The notes: generated by a model not told the origin, from the sequence alone. Numbered from the stretch's first letter, positions 44,110 through 53,171 are shown. The stretch is 64,000 bases of DNA from Brachybacterium vulturis (GCF_002407185.1 NZ_CP023563.1:496001-560000); one strand, 5' to 3'. Numbers and translations: made by a program.

Positions 44110-45017
44110 CCACCACGACCACTCCCGACGTCGCTCATGCCGACGGCCCCGTCACCGAGGTGACGCCTTCCCGACCGCGCCGACGCCGACCCCCTGCTCG
44201 TCGCACAGCCGGCCGCCTGCTGCGCCATCTGCTGCTGTCAGCCGGTGCGCTGGTCTCGTTCTTCCCGTTCTACTGGATGTTCGTGCTGTCCACGCACCGC
44301 TCGGCCGCCATCTACGAGTTCCCGCCACCGTTGCTGCCCGGCAACAGGTTCCGGGAGAACTTCGAAGCGGTGATGAGCACGATCAACGTGTGGGCCGCCA
44401 TGGCGAACACGTTCCTGGTCGCGACCACGGTGACGTTCTTCGTCCTGCTCATCGACTCGCTCGCTGCCTTCGCGTTCGCAAAGTTCAGCTTCCCCGGCAA
44501 GCGGATCCTCTTCCTGGTGGTGATGCTGACCTTCCTGCTGCCCTCACAGCTGGCCACTATCCCGCAGTTCGTCATCATGACCGAGCTCGGATGGGTGGGT
44601 GAGCTCAAGGCCGTCATCGTGCCGTCCCTGGCGGGCGCCTTCGGGGTGTTCTGGTTGAGGCAGTTCTTCCAGAACTCGGTACGAGTCGAGCTGGTCGAGG
44701 CAGCCACGATCGATGGCTGCGGTTTCTTCCGCCAGTACCTGCACGTGGCACTGCCCTCAGCCCGCCCAGCGCTCGCGTTCCTGGGAATCTTCACCTTCAT
44801 CGGCTCGTGGAACGACTTCATGTGGCCGCTGATCGTGCTGAACGACCCCAGTCGTCTGACGCTCCAGGTGGCGCTGTCCCAGCTGCAGACCACCCATGGC
44901 ACGGACTACGGGATGCTGATGATGAGCGCCCTGATCGCAGTGGTCCCGCTGATCATCGTCTTCTTCATCGGTGCGAAGCAGTTCATCGACGGGATCACCG
45001 AAGGCGCGCTGAAGTAG
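44106..45017 (+). CDS. Sugar ABC transporter permease, MalG/UgpE type
   Basis: A 303-residue partner permease. FFPFYWMFVLSTH opens the first helix region and the EAA loop is VELVEAATIDGCGFFRQYLHVALPSARPAL. No ATPase gene follows, so the importer must borrow a shared MsmK/UgpC-type ATPase encoded elsewhere, as is common in actinobacteria. Confidence 0.93.
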   Translation: MTTTTTPDVAHADGPVTEVTPSRPRRRRPPARRTAGRLLRHLLLSAGALVSFFPFYWMFVLSTHRSAAIYEFPPPLLPGNRFRENFEAVMSTINVWAAMANTFLVATTVTFFVLLIDSLAAFAFAKFSFPGKRILFLVVMLTFLLPSQLATIPQFVIMTELGWVGELKAVIVPSLAGAFGVFWLRQFFQNSVRVELVEAATIDGCGFFRQYLHVALPSARPALAFLGIFTFIGSWNDFMWPLIVLNDPSRLTLQVALSQLQTTHGTDYGMLMMSALIAVVPLIIVFFIGAKQFIDGITEGALK

Positions 45018-45356
45018 GCGACGTCGAAGCACAGGGTCATGTGGGCCCCAGCGCGCCGCAGGACAGGTTGCCGAGAGACGGCCACACCACCTCGGCCCAG
45101 GAATCACCTCGGTGTCTCCAGGATCAGTGGTCGGGGCGAAGGACGCTCGTCGACCACTGGTGTTCCCTGGTTGCGGTGCGCACCCTCATCACGCGCCGGA
45201 GAAACCTTCGGCGGACGCCCAGTCCCTCGCGATAGCCTTTCAGCACGCCCAGGACGAGGCGCCTGCACGACGCCGGGCACGGTGGCAGCAACGCACCTGC
45301 CCAGCACCTCCACGCAGAGGCTCTCGTCATCGTCTCGGGGAGGACTGCGGGATCCA
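45018..45356. other. Intergenic region, transporter operon to XpaC-like gene
   Basis: A 339-bp stretch without a supported gene; frames here are short and lack coding character. It holds one long inverted repeat (45125-45159). No clear promoter was found, though the next gene needs one. Confidence 0.5.
45125..45159. repeat. Perfect 9-bp inverted repeat, 17-base loop
   Basis: CAGTGGTCG and CGACCACTG, 108 bp downstream of the permease stop codon. There is no T-run after it, so it may be a weak terminator, an mRNA 3' stabiliser or an operator. Confidence 0.4.
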
Positions 45357-46355
45357 GTGAGCGCACAGCACGATCCGTCGGCCGAGCAGCCGACCAGCGG
45401 GACCAACCGGTTCCCGGATCCTTTCGCGCCCATTTCTGCGGACTCTCCCTCCGGCTCCCGGCCGGCCGGCGGCACCGGGCAGCCGGCCGCCGGTCAGGCC
45501 GCGGACCGAGCTGCCGATCCCGCCCGGTCCCCCGCCCCCGGCGACCAGGACCTGCCGTGGAAGGCCACCGCCGAGCGCCGCGACCTGTGGGGTCCGCTCC
45601 GCACCCCGCTGCAGGGCACCGTCCACTCCCCCGCCTCGAAGGCCGTCGGCCGGCCCCGCCGCTCGCCGCTGGTGCGCTTCGGTGCCCCGGTGCTGCTGGG
45701 CGGGCTCGCCGCGGTCCTCACCCTCGTGGTCGGGCTCGGCACCGGACTGGCCGGTCCCCTGCTGGCCCTCGCCGCGGCGGCCGGCGTCGGCGTGGTGACC
45801 CTCGGCGGCAGCGGCGCTCTCCTGAATGCTCCGCGTCGCCACCAGGCTGAGCGTCCCGTGCTGGATGCCTCGGTGCCGGACAGCACCCGGGCCGTGCTCT
45901 CGACGATCCTGGAGGCCGATGCCACCACCCGCGAGCAGCTCGCGCAGCTGCGCCCGCAGGCGAGCAGCACTCCGTCGGCCGCGAGCGTGCTGGAGGACGT
46001 CGATGCCCTGGTGACCCGGATCGACGCGCTGGTCGCCACCGAACAGCTGCAATCGCTGCGGCCCTCGGCCGGCGAGGTGACGATGCTCGAGGGGATCGCC
46101 TGCCGCTACGTGCCCGATCTGGTCGGGGCCGCGAGCGACACCATCGGCTTCCTGCAGACCTTCGAGGGCTCCGCCCGCCAGGAGGCGCTGGAGAACCTCG
46201 AGAGCATCGGCCGGCAGCTGAACGTGCTGGAGGAGGGGGTCGAGCAGATCGAGGCCGACCTGGTCGGCGGCGTCTCCCGGTCCCTCGAGGTGCACGCCGA
46301 GTTCCTGCGCGCCCGCTTCGCCGACCAGCACCTGAACCCGATCATCGACGTGTGA
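45357..46355 (+). CDS. XpaC-like membrane protein paired with TelA
   Basis: A 332-residue protein. Residues 1-95 are Pro/Ala/Gly-rich and polar. Two hydrophobic segments follow at about 104-145 (PVLLGGLAAVLTLVVGLG), then a long helical region (residues about 165-332) rich in Glu and Leu. Size, topology and position directly before a TelA gene match XpaC family proteins. That family is named after a Bacillus activity on 5-bromo-4-chloroindolyl phosphate; its real function is unclear. The GTG at 45357 has only a weak ribosome site, so the start is uncertain. Confidence 0.6.
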   Translation: MSAQHDPSAEQPTSGTNRFPDPFAPISADSPSGSRPAGGTGQPAAGQAADRAADPARSPAPGDQDLPWKATAERRDLWGPLRTPLQGTVHSPASKAVGRPRRSPLVRFGAPVLLGGLAAVLTLVVGLGTGLAGPLLALAAAAGVGVVTLGGSGALLNAPRRHQAERPVLDASVPDSTRAVLSTILEADATTREQLAQLRPQASSTPSAASVLEDVDALVTRIDALVATEQLQSLRPSAGEVTMLEGIACRYVPDLVGAASDTIGFLQTFEGSARQEALENLESIGRQLNVLEEGVEQIEADLVGGVSRSLEVHAEFLRARFADQHLNPIIDV

Positions 46356-46406
46356 TCGCATCCCGACCCTGCCCGCATCCCACCGCGAACCGCCCAGGAG
46401 GCCCCG

Positions 46407-47630
46407 ATGGACAAGCTCCAACCACCCGTTCCCGAGCAGGAGATCACCCCGGCCGAGCCGGTCGAGTCGATCGAGGACGACCAGGCCGGCGACATGCTGC
46501 CGGACCTGGCCCCCGAGCAGCAGGCCGAGCTCGCGCAGCGCGCCGACGCCTGGGTCGAGCAGGTCGCCCAGCTGAACCCCCACTCGCAGGAGTACACCGC
46601 CCAGGTCAACGCGCTCGGCGCGGTCGCCCGGCGCACCTTCGAGCGCACCAGCCAGACCTCCTCCCGGTTCATGCAGCAGTCGCTGCGGGAGTCGAAGGAG
46701 AAGGGCACGGCGCAGGAGTCGGTCGCCAACTCCCTCTCCGAGCTGCGCACCACCATGGAGGACCTCGCCCCGAAGGACGAGACCTTCGCCGAGAAGGCGC
46801 TGGGCTGGCTGCCGGGCCGCAACGTCGCCAAGCGCTACTTCCGCAGCTTCGAATCCAATCAGGACCAGCTCGACCAGGTGCTCGGCGCGCTCAGCCGCGG
46901 CCAGGAGATGCTGCAGAAGGACAACGCCGAGCTGTCGGTGGAGCGTCGGGCGCTGTGGGAGGACCTCGCCTCCCTGAAGAAGGCCTCCTACCTGCTGAGC
47001 CTGCTCGATGACCGGGCGGTGCGGCGGGCCGAGCAGACCCGCGCCGAGGGCAGGGCCGCCGAGGCCGATGCTCTGGAGCGGGACGTGCTGTTCGCGGTGC
47101 GGCAGCGCCGCCAGGACGTGGCCACGCAGATCGCCGTCACCGTCCAGGCCTACCTGTCGATGGGCCTCATCGAGGACAACAACACCAAGCTCCAGCAGGG
47201 GGTGGAGCGGGCACGGACCACCACCGTCACCGCGCTGCGCACCGCGGTGATCACCGCCCAGGCGCTGGAGAACCAGAAGATCGTGCTGGACCAGATCGAC
47301 GCGGTCAACCGCACCACCGACAATCTCATCTCCCGCACCTCGCAGATGCTGGCGGACAACTCGGTGAAGATCCAGGAGCAGGCCGCGACCTCCGGGGTCT
47401 CCGAGGAGACGCTGCAGAAGGCCTTCGAGAACCTGTTCACCACGATGGACGGGATCGACGCCTTCCGCACCCAGGCCAACCAGAACTTCCTCACCACGGT
47501 GACGAACCTGGAGCAGCAGGTCCAGCGCGCCCAGCCCTACCTGGAACGGATGCAGAACGAGCAGCCCGAGCACGAGCAGATCGAGAAGGCCAGTGCGATG
47601 GATCTGCTCGAGATCGAGGATCGGCGATGA
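46407..47630 (+). CDS. TelA-like toxic anion resistance protein
   Basis: A 407-residue almost all-helical soluble protein of the TelA/KlaA family, linked to tellurite and envelope-stress resistance in other bacteria. Conserved blocks include LGWLPGRNVAKRYFRSFES, LEDNNTKLQQGVERARTTTVTALRTAV (read here as IEDNNTKLQQG) and VNRTTDNLISRTSQML. Start has CAGGAGG upstream. It lies 51 bp after the XpaC-like gene and 37 bp before the GntR gene, so the three are probably one transcript. Confidence 0.88.
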   Translation: MDKLQPPVPEQEITPAEPVESIEDDQAGDMLPDLAPEQQAELAQRADAWVEQVAQLNPHSQEYTAQVNALGAVARRTFERTSQTSSRFMQQSLRESKEKGTAQESVANSLSELRTTMEDLAPKDETFAEKALGWLPGRNVAKRYFRSFESNQDQLDQVLGALSRGQEMLQKDNAELSVERRALWEDLASLKKASYLLSLLDDRAVRRAEQTRAEGRAAEADALERDVLFAVRQRRQDVATQIAVTVQAYLSMGLIEDNNTKLQQGVERARTTTVTALRTAVITAQALENQKIVLDQIDAVNRTTDNLISRTSQMLADNSVKIQEQAATSGVSEETLQKAFENLFTTMDGIDAFRTQANQNFLTTVTNLEQQVQRAQPYLERMQNEQPEHEQIEKASAMDLLEIEDRR

Positions 47631-47667
47631 GCACCGCTCACGCCCCGGCGAGGGAAGGAGTGCTCTG

Positions 47668-48360
47668 ATGGCCTCCGCGGTCACCGATCGTGCGATCAGC
47701 GCGATCAAGCAGATGGTGGTGGACGGCACGCTGAGGCCCGGGGACCGGCTCCCCACCGAGAGCGAGCTGTCCGAACGGATCGGGGTCTCCCGCAACTCGC
47801 TGCGCGAGGCGGTCAAGGCGCTGTCCGTGATCCGGGTGCTCGACGTGCGCCAGGGCGACGGCACCTATGTGACGGCCCTCGAGCCGGAGCAGCTGCTGGA
47901 GTCCCTCGCCTTCGTGCTCGACCTCCACCACGACTCCAGCTATGTGGAGATCATCGAGATCCGGCGCCTGCTGGAGCCGGCCGCGGTCGAGCAGGCCTGC
48001 CCGCACCTGACCGACGACGACTTCGACAGGCTCGAGCAGACGATGGCGGACCTCGACGACAGCTCCACCATCGAGGAGCTGGTCGAGGCGGACATCGCTT
48101 TCCACCACCAGATCAACGTCCGCTGCCCCAACGACTACCTCAGCTCGCTGCTGGACAGCCTCGCGAGCTCGACCGCCCGGGCCCGGGTGTGGCGCGGCCT
48201 GACGGACGATTCCGCGGTGGAGCGCACCCTGGCCGAGCACCGCCGGATCCTCGACGCGCTGCAGGCCCGCCGCCCGGACCTCGCCCGCACCTATGCGGCG
48301 GCCCATGTCGCCGGGGTCGAGTCCTGGCTGCTGCAGAAGGGGGAGCCGCCGGCCGAGTGA
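47668..48360 (+). CDS. GntR family regulator, FadR/FCD subfamily
   Basis: A 230-residue regulator. The N-terminal winged helix reads RPGDRLPTESELSERIGVSRNSLREAVKALSVIRVLDVRQGDGTYV. The C-terminal FCD domain has metal-binding His candidates in ADIAFHHQI and AEHRRIL. GGAAGGAG precedes the ATG. FCD regulators commonly sense sugar acids, so it is a plausible regulator of the adjacent convergent L-fucose operon, although it shares a likely transcript with telA. Two GATAA palindromes lie immediately downstream. Confidence 0.88.
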   Translation: MASAVTDRAISAIKQMVVDGTLRPGDRLPTESELSERIGVSRNSLREAVKALSVIRVLDVRQGDGTYVTALEPEQLLESLAFVLDLHHDSSYVEIIEIRRLLEPAAVEQACPHLTDDDFDRLEQTMADLDDSSTIEELVEADIAFHHQINVRCPNDYLSSLLDSLASSTARARVWRGLTDDSAVERTLAEHRRILDALQARRPDLARTYAAAHVAGVESWLLQKGEPPAE

Positions 48361-48402
48361 TCTCTATACGACGAATGGGCAAGGCCAGCCCCGTCGCTTG
48401 GC

Positions 48403-48420
48403 GTTGATAAAATTATCGAC
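48403..48420. promoter_or_regulatory. GATAA palindrome A (candidate GntR operator)
   Basis: GTTGATAAAATTATCGAC, imperfect palindrome with 7 of 9 matching positions per arm. It lies between two convergent genes, an unusual place for an operator, and in a clearly AT-rich island. Confidence 0.5.
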
Positions 48421-48431
48421 AGCGCACGTCG

Positions 48432-48447
48432 TTGATAAAGTTATCAA
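48432..48447. promoter_or_regulatory. GATAA palindrome B (candidate GntR operator)
   Basis: TTGATAAAGTTATCAA, perfect 7-bp arms around AG. Its centre is 28 bp from the centre of palindrome A. The pair looks like two sites for one dimeric regulator. Confidence 0.55.
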
Positions 48448-48491
48448 AGCTCATTTAGCGGACAGCGGTGCCGCGAGCATTCACCGCACGG

Positions 48492-49367
48492 TCACGCGGT
48501 CGACGACGCCTCGCCGAGCCGCCGGTAGACCCGCGCCGCGGTCCCCTGCGTGAGGGCGCGGACGTCGGCCTGCGCCCAGCTGCGCACGTGGGCGAGCAGG
48601 GGCGCGAAACCGCTGCCGAGGTCCAGGTGCTGCGGGGCGATCGGCCAGTCCGAGCCGATCATCAGCCGCTCCGGCCCGAAGAGTGCGAGAGCGAGGTCCG
48701 CCGCGGCGGCGAAGTCCCCGTTGCCGCTGGTCGCGAGGCCGGAGACCTTCGCGACGACGTTCGGGCAGGCGGCGATCGCCTCGAGCTGCGCCCGCCAGCG
48801 GGCCATCGCCTCGTCGTCGCCGAGCGGTGGTTTGCCCAGATGGTCCAGCACCACGGTGAGGCCGGGGTGGCGGCGGGCCACGCGCACCACCTGCTCCATG
48901 TGCCGCTCGAAGGCGTCGGGAACATCCAGCGGGAGCCCGGCCTCGGCGAGCAGATCCAGGGACCGTGCGACCTCGGGCCGGTCCAGGAGGCCGGGATCGG
49001 GGTCATCGTGGACCAGGTGGCGCACGCCGACGAGATGGTCGGTGCGCTGCGGGTCCGCGAGCGCGGCGCGCACGGCGTCCGGATCCGTCAGCGGCAGCCA
49101 GCCGACCACATCGGCCCGCATGATCCCGGCTCCGGCCCCACCCTCGATGGCGCGGGCGGTGCGCTGCAGGTGAGCGGTGTCCTCGGCGGTGTCGTCGGCC
49201 TGGACCAGCACCACCCGGGTGACCCCAAGCTCCCCCAGGGGGCCGCGGACCTCGTCGATGCCGACGGTGCGGCGCAGCGGCGTCGGGGCGCCGGCGAGCC
49301 AGGCGTAGGGGCTCTCGGCGAGGTCCCACAGATGCAGGTGGGCGTCGGTGACCGGCTCAGCGGCCAC
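48492..49367 (-). CDS. L-fuconolactone hydrolase (amidohydrolase family)
   Basis: A 291-residue amidohydrolase_2 family lactonase that would open L-fucono-1,4-lactone to L-fuconate. VTDAHLHLWDL carries the metal-type HxH motif; VLDHLGKP, VAKVSGL and IGSDWP complete the family pattern. GTG 49367 has GGAGGG upstream and overlaps the reductase stop by 11 bp. It is the last gene of the fucose operon. Confidence 0.85.
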   Translation of the reverse strand: MAAEPVTDAHLHLWDLAESPYAWLAGAPTPLRRTVGIDEVRGPLGELGVTRVVLVQADDTAEDTAHLQRTARAIEGGAGAGIMRADVVGWLPLTDPDAVRAALADPQRTDHLVGVRHLVHDDPDPGLLDRPEVARSLDLLAEAGLPLDVPDAFERHMEQVVRVARRHPGLTVVLDHLGKPPLGDDEAMARWRAQLEAIAACPNVVAKVSGLATSGNGDFAAAADLALALFGPERLMIGSDWPIAPQHLDLGSGFAPLLAHVRSWAQADVRALTQGTAARVYRRLGEASSTA

Positions 49368-50394
49368 CGTCGGCGCCCTCCGTGCTCTGGGCGCGCTCGG
49401 CATCCGCGCGGCGCGCGGCATCCTCGGTGCGCTGCACGTCCTCCCAGGCCGCGGCCGGGATCTCGACGCCCATCCGCTGGGCGTTGGAGCGCACCTGCTC
49501 CGCGGTGCGCATCCCCAGCACCACCGAGCGCACGGCGGGGTGGCGCAGCGGGAACTGGACGGCGAGGTCCGGGAGGGTGACCCCGTGCCGCTCGGCGATG
49601 CCGGCGAGCTCGCGGGCCCGGGCGATCATCTCGGCGGGTGCCTGGTCGTACTCGTAGGTGGCGTCATCGGCGACCCGGTGCCGGGCGAGCAGCCCGGAGT
49701 TGAACACGGAGACGGCGACGATCCCCACCCCGTGGTCCACGCAGGCCGTCAGCAGCTCGGCGGCGGCGTCCTGCTCGAGCAGGGTGAAGCGGCCCGAGAG
49801 CATGACCAGGTCGATCAGTCCGGTGCGGACGGCGCGGGTGAGCACGTCCGCATCCTTGGAGCCGACGCCGACGGCGCGGACCAGCCCCTCCTCGCGCATC
49901 CGGGCCAGAGCCGGCAGCCCTTCGGCGAAGGCCTGCTGCGTCGGGCCCTCCTCCGGGTCGTGGGCGAACAGGATGTCCACCGAGTCCAGTCCCAGGCGTT
50001 CGAGGGATTCGGCGTGGGAGCGGCGCACCCCGGCCTCGGAGAAGTCCCATGCGCGCACGTGGTCGTCCGGCACGGCGAAGCCATTAGCCAGGTCGTCGCC
50101 AGTGCCGGGGCCGGGCAGCAGCAGGCGCCCCACCTTGGTGGAGACCAGGTACTCCTGACGGGGATAGCCGGCCAGGCGCCGGCCGAGACGGCGCTCGCTG
50201 GTGCCGATCCCGTAGTGCGGGGCGGTGTCGAAGCAGCGGATCCCGGCGTCCCAGGCGGCGCGCACCGCACCGTCGGCCTCCTCGTCGGTGGTGGCCCGGT
50301 AGAGGTTGCCGAGCTGGGCGGCGCCGAAGCCCAGGGGCGGGAGCACGAGCGGCCCGCCGCCGGGGGCTGCGGCGGGCGCGTCGGCGGCGCTCAT
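49357..50394 (-). CDS. L-fucose dehydrogenase (aldo/keto reductase)
   Basis: A 345-residue aldo/keto reductase of the L-fucose/D-threo-aldose dehydrogenase group. CFDTAPHYGIGTSERRLGRRL contains the Asp and Tyr, VSTKVG the Lys and FAHD the His region; VGSKD replaces the usual GVSN. It oxidises L-fucose to the lactone in the non-phosphorylating pathway. It overlaps the mutarotase gene by 4 bp. A pyridoxal dehydrogenase has the same architecture, but the operon makes fucose far more likely. Confidence 0.87.
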   Translation of the reverse strand: MSAADAPAAAPGGGPLVLPPLGFGAAQLGNLYRATTDEEADGAVRAAWDAGIRCFDTAPHYGIGTSERRLGRRLAGYPRQEYLVSTKVGRLLLPGPGTGDDLANGFAVPDDHVRAWDFSEAGVRRSHAESLERLGLDSVDILFAHDPEEGPTQQAFAEGLPALARMREEGLVRAVGVGSKDADVLTRAVRTGLIDLVMLSGRFTLLEQDAAAELLTACVDHGVGIVAVSVFNSGLLARHRVADDATYEYDQAPAEMIARARELAGIAERHGVTLPDLAVQFPLRHPAVRSVVLGMRTAEQVRSNAQRMGVEIPAAAWEDVQRTEDAARRADAERAQSTEGADGGR

Positions 50395-50726
50395 GCCGTC
50401 ACCCCGGGTGCCTGCGCCGGCAGGGACCACACCGGCCTGATCCCGGAGTCGTCGCCGCCGTAGTCGTCGACCACCTCGAGGAACTGGTTGATGTGCTGCT
50501 GCCAGCGCTGGTTCGCCGGCTCGGCGGCGAGCTGCCGGCGCATCGCGGCGTAGTCCTCCACCTCGACCAGGTGGAAGATGTCGCGGCCGTCGCGCCAGAT
50601 CCGCCAGGCGTGCACGCCCGCGGCGCGCAGCGAGGCATCGAGCTCGTCGGGGATGCGGGCGTGCTCACGGTCGTAGTCCGCCTCGCGGCCCTCGGCGATG
50701 CGGGTGTGCAGGGCGATCTGTTCCAT
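50391..50726 (-). CDS. L-fucose/L-rhamnose mutarotase (DUF718)
   Basis: A 111-residue ferredoxin-like mutarotase that interconverts sugar anomers. RIAEGREADYDREHARIPDELDASLRAAGVHAWRIW has the conserved Tyr and His, and RDIFHLVEVEDY follows. The family is named RhaM for rhamnose, but in fucose operons such proteins act on L-fucose. It lies 12 bp after the dehydratase. Confidence 0.87.
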   Translation of the reverse strand: MEQIALHTRIAEGREADYDREHARIPDELDASLRAAGVHAWRIWRDGRDIFHLVEVEDYAAMRRQLAAEPANQRWQQHINQFLEVVDDYGGDDSGIRPVWSLPAQAPGVTA

Positions 50727-50738
50727 GCCGGGATCCTC

Positions 50739-52127
50739 TCAGTGAGCGGCGGTCGGGGCGGGGATGGTGGAGCCGGACTGCTCTGCGCCGGCCCGTGCCG
50801 AACCGGCCTGCGACGCTGCCCACGGGGTCACCAGCTCCGCGGCCCAGAAGGGACCGTCCGGGAACAGGTGATCCTGGATCGAGGCGTCGAGCATGCGGGC
50901 CCCGTTGCCGGGCTCCTCGGGCGCCATGTAGGCACCGTTCTCGATCCGCACCGGCACCTCGAAGTGCTCGTGGAGGTGGTCCACGAACTCGATCCGGCGT
51001 CGCTCGTCGTCCCCGGCGATCGCGACCGCGTCCAGGAAGGCCACGTGCTGGACCATCTCGCACAGGCCCACTCCCCCGGCGTGGGGGCACACGGGCACGT
51101 CGAACTTGGCGGCGAGCAGCAGGATCGCGAGGTTCTCGTTGATCCCGGCCACGCGGGTGGCGTCGGCCTGGAGCACGTCGATGCCGCCGGCCTGCAGCAG
51201 CTGCTTGAACAGCACCCGGTTGGCGCCCTGCTCGCCGGTGGCGATGCGCACGGGCGTGACCGCCTCGCGGATCGCGGCGTGGGCGAGGATGTCATCGGGG
51301 TAGGTGGGCTCCTCGACCCAGTACGGGTCGTGCGGGGCCAGGGCGCGGATCGCCTCGATCGCCTCGGCGGTGCCCCAGCGCTGGTTGGCGTCGATCGCGA
51401 TCGGGAAGCCGGGGCCCATCTCCTCGCGGGCGATCCGCAGGCGGCGCTCGTCGTCGGCGGCGTCGGCGCCCACCTTCAGCTTCACCATCTCGAAGCCGTC
51501 CTCGCGGGCCTCGCGCAGCAGCCTGACCAGCTTCTCGTCGCTGTAACCGAGCCAGCCGGGGGTGGTGGTGTAGGCGGGCACGCCCGTCTCGCGCAGCGCG
51601 GCGATCCGCTGCTGCTTGCCCTCGGCGCCGCGGCGCAGGATCCCCAGCGCCTCCTCGCGGGTCAGCGCGTCCTCGAGATAGCGCAGGTCCACCAGGTCCA
51701 GCAGCTCCTCAGGGCTGAGCGAGGCGAGGGTGAGCCACAGCGGCCTGCCCTCGCGGCGGGCGCGCAGGTCCCACAGGGCGTTGACCACGGCACCGATCGC
51801 CATGGTCATCACGCCCTTCTCCGGGCCCAGCCAGCGCAGCTGCGAGTCGTAGCTGAGCTCGCGGTAGATCCCGCCGAGATCGGCGAGGACCTCCTCGACG
51901 TCCCGGTCCAGCAGATGCGGGGCCAGGGCCGCGATCGCGGCGCTCTGCACGTCGTTGCCGCGGCCGATGGTGAACACCAGGGCGGTGCCCGCATCGCCGG
52001 CGTCGGTGCGCACGGTGAGGTAGGCCGCCGAGTAGTCCGGATCGGGGTTCATGGCGTCCGAGCCGTCGAGGCTGCGGCTGGTGGGGAAGCGGACGTCCTG
52101 CACGTCCAGGGCGGTGAAGGTGCTCAT
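50739..52127 (-). CDS. L-fuconate dehydratase (enolase superfamily)
   Basis: A 462-residue mandelate-racemase-type dehydratase that turns L-fuconate into 2-keto-3-deoxy-L-fuconate. [21 protein letters not shown] is diagnostic of this enzyme and its mammalian relative ENOSF1. The catalytic KxK is in VKLKVG; metal ligands are in IDANQRW, WVEEPT and ATGEQ; the catalytic His is in CPHAGG. Its ATG overlaps the FAH gene stop (ATGA). The last 20 residues are an Ala/Ser-rich tail. Confidence 0.94.
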   Translation of the reverse strand: MSTFTALDVQDVRFPTSRSLDGSDAMNPDPDYSAAYLTVRTDAGDAGTALVFTIGRGNDVQSAAIAALAPHLLDRDVEEVLADLGGIYRELSYDSQLRWLGPEKGVMTMAIGAVVNALWDLRARREGRPLWLTLASLSPEELLDLVDLRYLEDALTREEALGILRRGAEGKQQRIAALRETGVPAYTTTPGWLGYSDEKLVRLLREAREDGFEMVKLKVGADAADDERRLRIAREEMGPGFPIAIDANQRWGTAEAIEAIRALAPHDPYWVEEPTYPDDILAHAAIREAVTPVRIATGEQGANRVLFKQLLQAGGIDVLQADATRVAGINENLAILLLAAKFDVPVCPHAGGVGLCEMVQHVAFLDAVAIAGDDERRRIEFVDHLHEHFEVPVRIENGAYMAPEEPGNGARMLDASIQDHLFPDGPFWAAELVTPWAASQAGSARAGAEQSGSTIPAPTAAH

Positions 52128-53017
52128 GGGAGGGCTCTCTGCGAGGCGGCCTGGGCCGGGACGAAGGTGGTGCGCTGGGTGCCGAGATGCTCGATGCCGA
52201 TCTCGACCACGTCGCCGGCTCCGAGGTACGGGAAGCGGCCGGACAGGGCGACGCCCTGCGGGGTGCCGGTGTTGATCACGTCGCCGGGCGAGAGCACCAT
52301 GTACTGCGAGAGGTGCTGGACGATCCGGGCGACGGTGAAGATCATGTCCGCGGTGGTGGAGTCCTGGCGGGCCTCGCCGTTCACGGCGGACCACAGCCGC
52401 AGCGCCTGGGGGTCGACCTCGTCCGCCGGGACCAGGCCGGGTCCCAGCGGATTGAAGCCGCGGGAGTTCTTGCCCTTGGACCACTGACCACCGGACTCCG
52501 CCAGCTGGAAGTCCCGTTCGGAGAGGTCGTGGCTGGTCACGTACCCGGCGATGACGTCGAGCGCGGCCTGCTCATCGGGCAGGTAGGCGGCCTCCGCCCC
52601 GATCACGACGCCCAGCTCCACCTCCCAGTCGACCTTCTCGGCGCCCGGCGGGATCTCGACGTCGTCGTGCGGGCCGACGACGGTGTTGGGGTGCTTGTGG
52701 AACAGGATCGGCACCGTGGGCGGCTCCGCGCCGGACTCCGCGGCGTGCTCGGCGTAGTTCTGGCCGATGCACAGCACCGCCATGGGGCGCGCGATCGGGG
52801 CGCCGATGCGCTCCTGCTCCACGCCTTCCCAGACCGGCAGCTCCCCGGCGGTGAGCGCCTCGCGCACCCGCGCGATCCCGCCGCCGGCGAGGAACTCCCC
52901 GTCGATCTCGTCGGTCAGCGGTGCGAGGCGATAGGTCACCCCCTCGGAGACGGCAGCCGGCTTCTCCTGACCCACCGGGCCGAGACGTCGCAGTTCCACG
53001 GACACTCCATTCCTCAT
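52124..53017 (-). CDS. FAH family hydrolase (2,4-diketo-3-deoxy-L-fuconate hydrolase)
   Basis: A 297-residue fumarylacetoacetate-hydrolase-like enzyme. [23 protein letters not shown] and [12 protein letters not shown] give the acidic metal site, and [11 protein letters not shown] is typical near the C-terminus. In this operon it should cleave the diketo acid to pyruvate and L-lactate. ATG 53017 has GGAGGAG upstream; GTG codons four and six residues further in are alternatives. It is first gene of the fucose operon. Confidence 0.85.
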   Translation of the reverse strand: MRNGVSVELRRLGPVGQEKPAAVSEGVTYRLAPLTDEIDGEFLAGGGIARVREALTAGELPVWEGVEQERIGAPIARPMAVLCIGQNYAEHAAESGAEPPTVPILFHKHPNTVVGPHDDVEIPPGAEKVDWEVELGVVIGAEAAYLPDEQAALDVIAGYVTSHDLSERDFQLAESGGQWSKGKNSRGFNPLGPGLVPADEVDPQALRLWSAVNGEARQDSTTADMIFTVARIVQHLSQYMVLSPGDVINTGTPQGVALSGRFPYLGAGDVVEIGIEHLGTQRTTFVPAQAASQRALP

Positions 53018-53073
53018 CGGGCACGGTCTCCTCCGCCGTCAACGAGAGCCCGAACCTCGTCGGCACGCCTATC

Positions 53074-53079
53074 ATCCTA
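53074..53079 (-). promoter_or_regulatory. -10 element of the L-fucose operon
   Basis: On the minus strand TAGGAT, 57 bp before the start codon, with only a weak -35 (CTTGTT 16 bp upstream). The same TAGGATGA string marks the divergent SDR promoter. Confidence 0.4.
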
Positions 53080-53171
53080 TGTCTTGAGGCGAGGAAACAA
53101 GTCTGGGTGGCATTCATCCCGGAAAACGGCGGATCAGGCCGCGGCCTGGACGCGCGGCGCGTGCACAGAGC

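Noticed and set aside
45327..47864. Minus-strand open frame of 845 codons opposite XpaC/TelA
   Set aside because: Shadow of the two plus-strand genes, which have ribosome sites and family motifs.
48403..48447. GATAA palindromes read as an intrinsic terminator
   Set aside because: The arms are AT-rich and there is no GC stem followed by a T-run, so an operator-like role is more likely.
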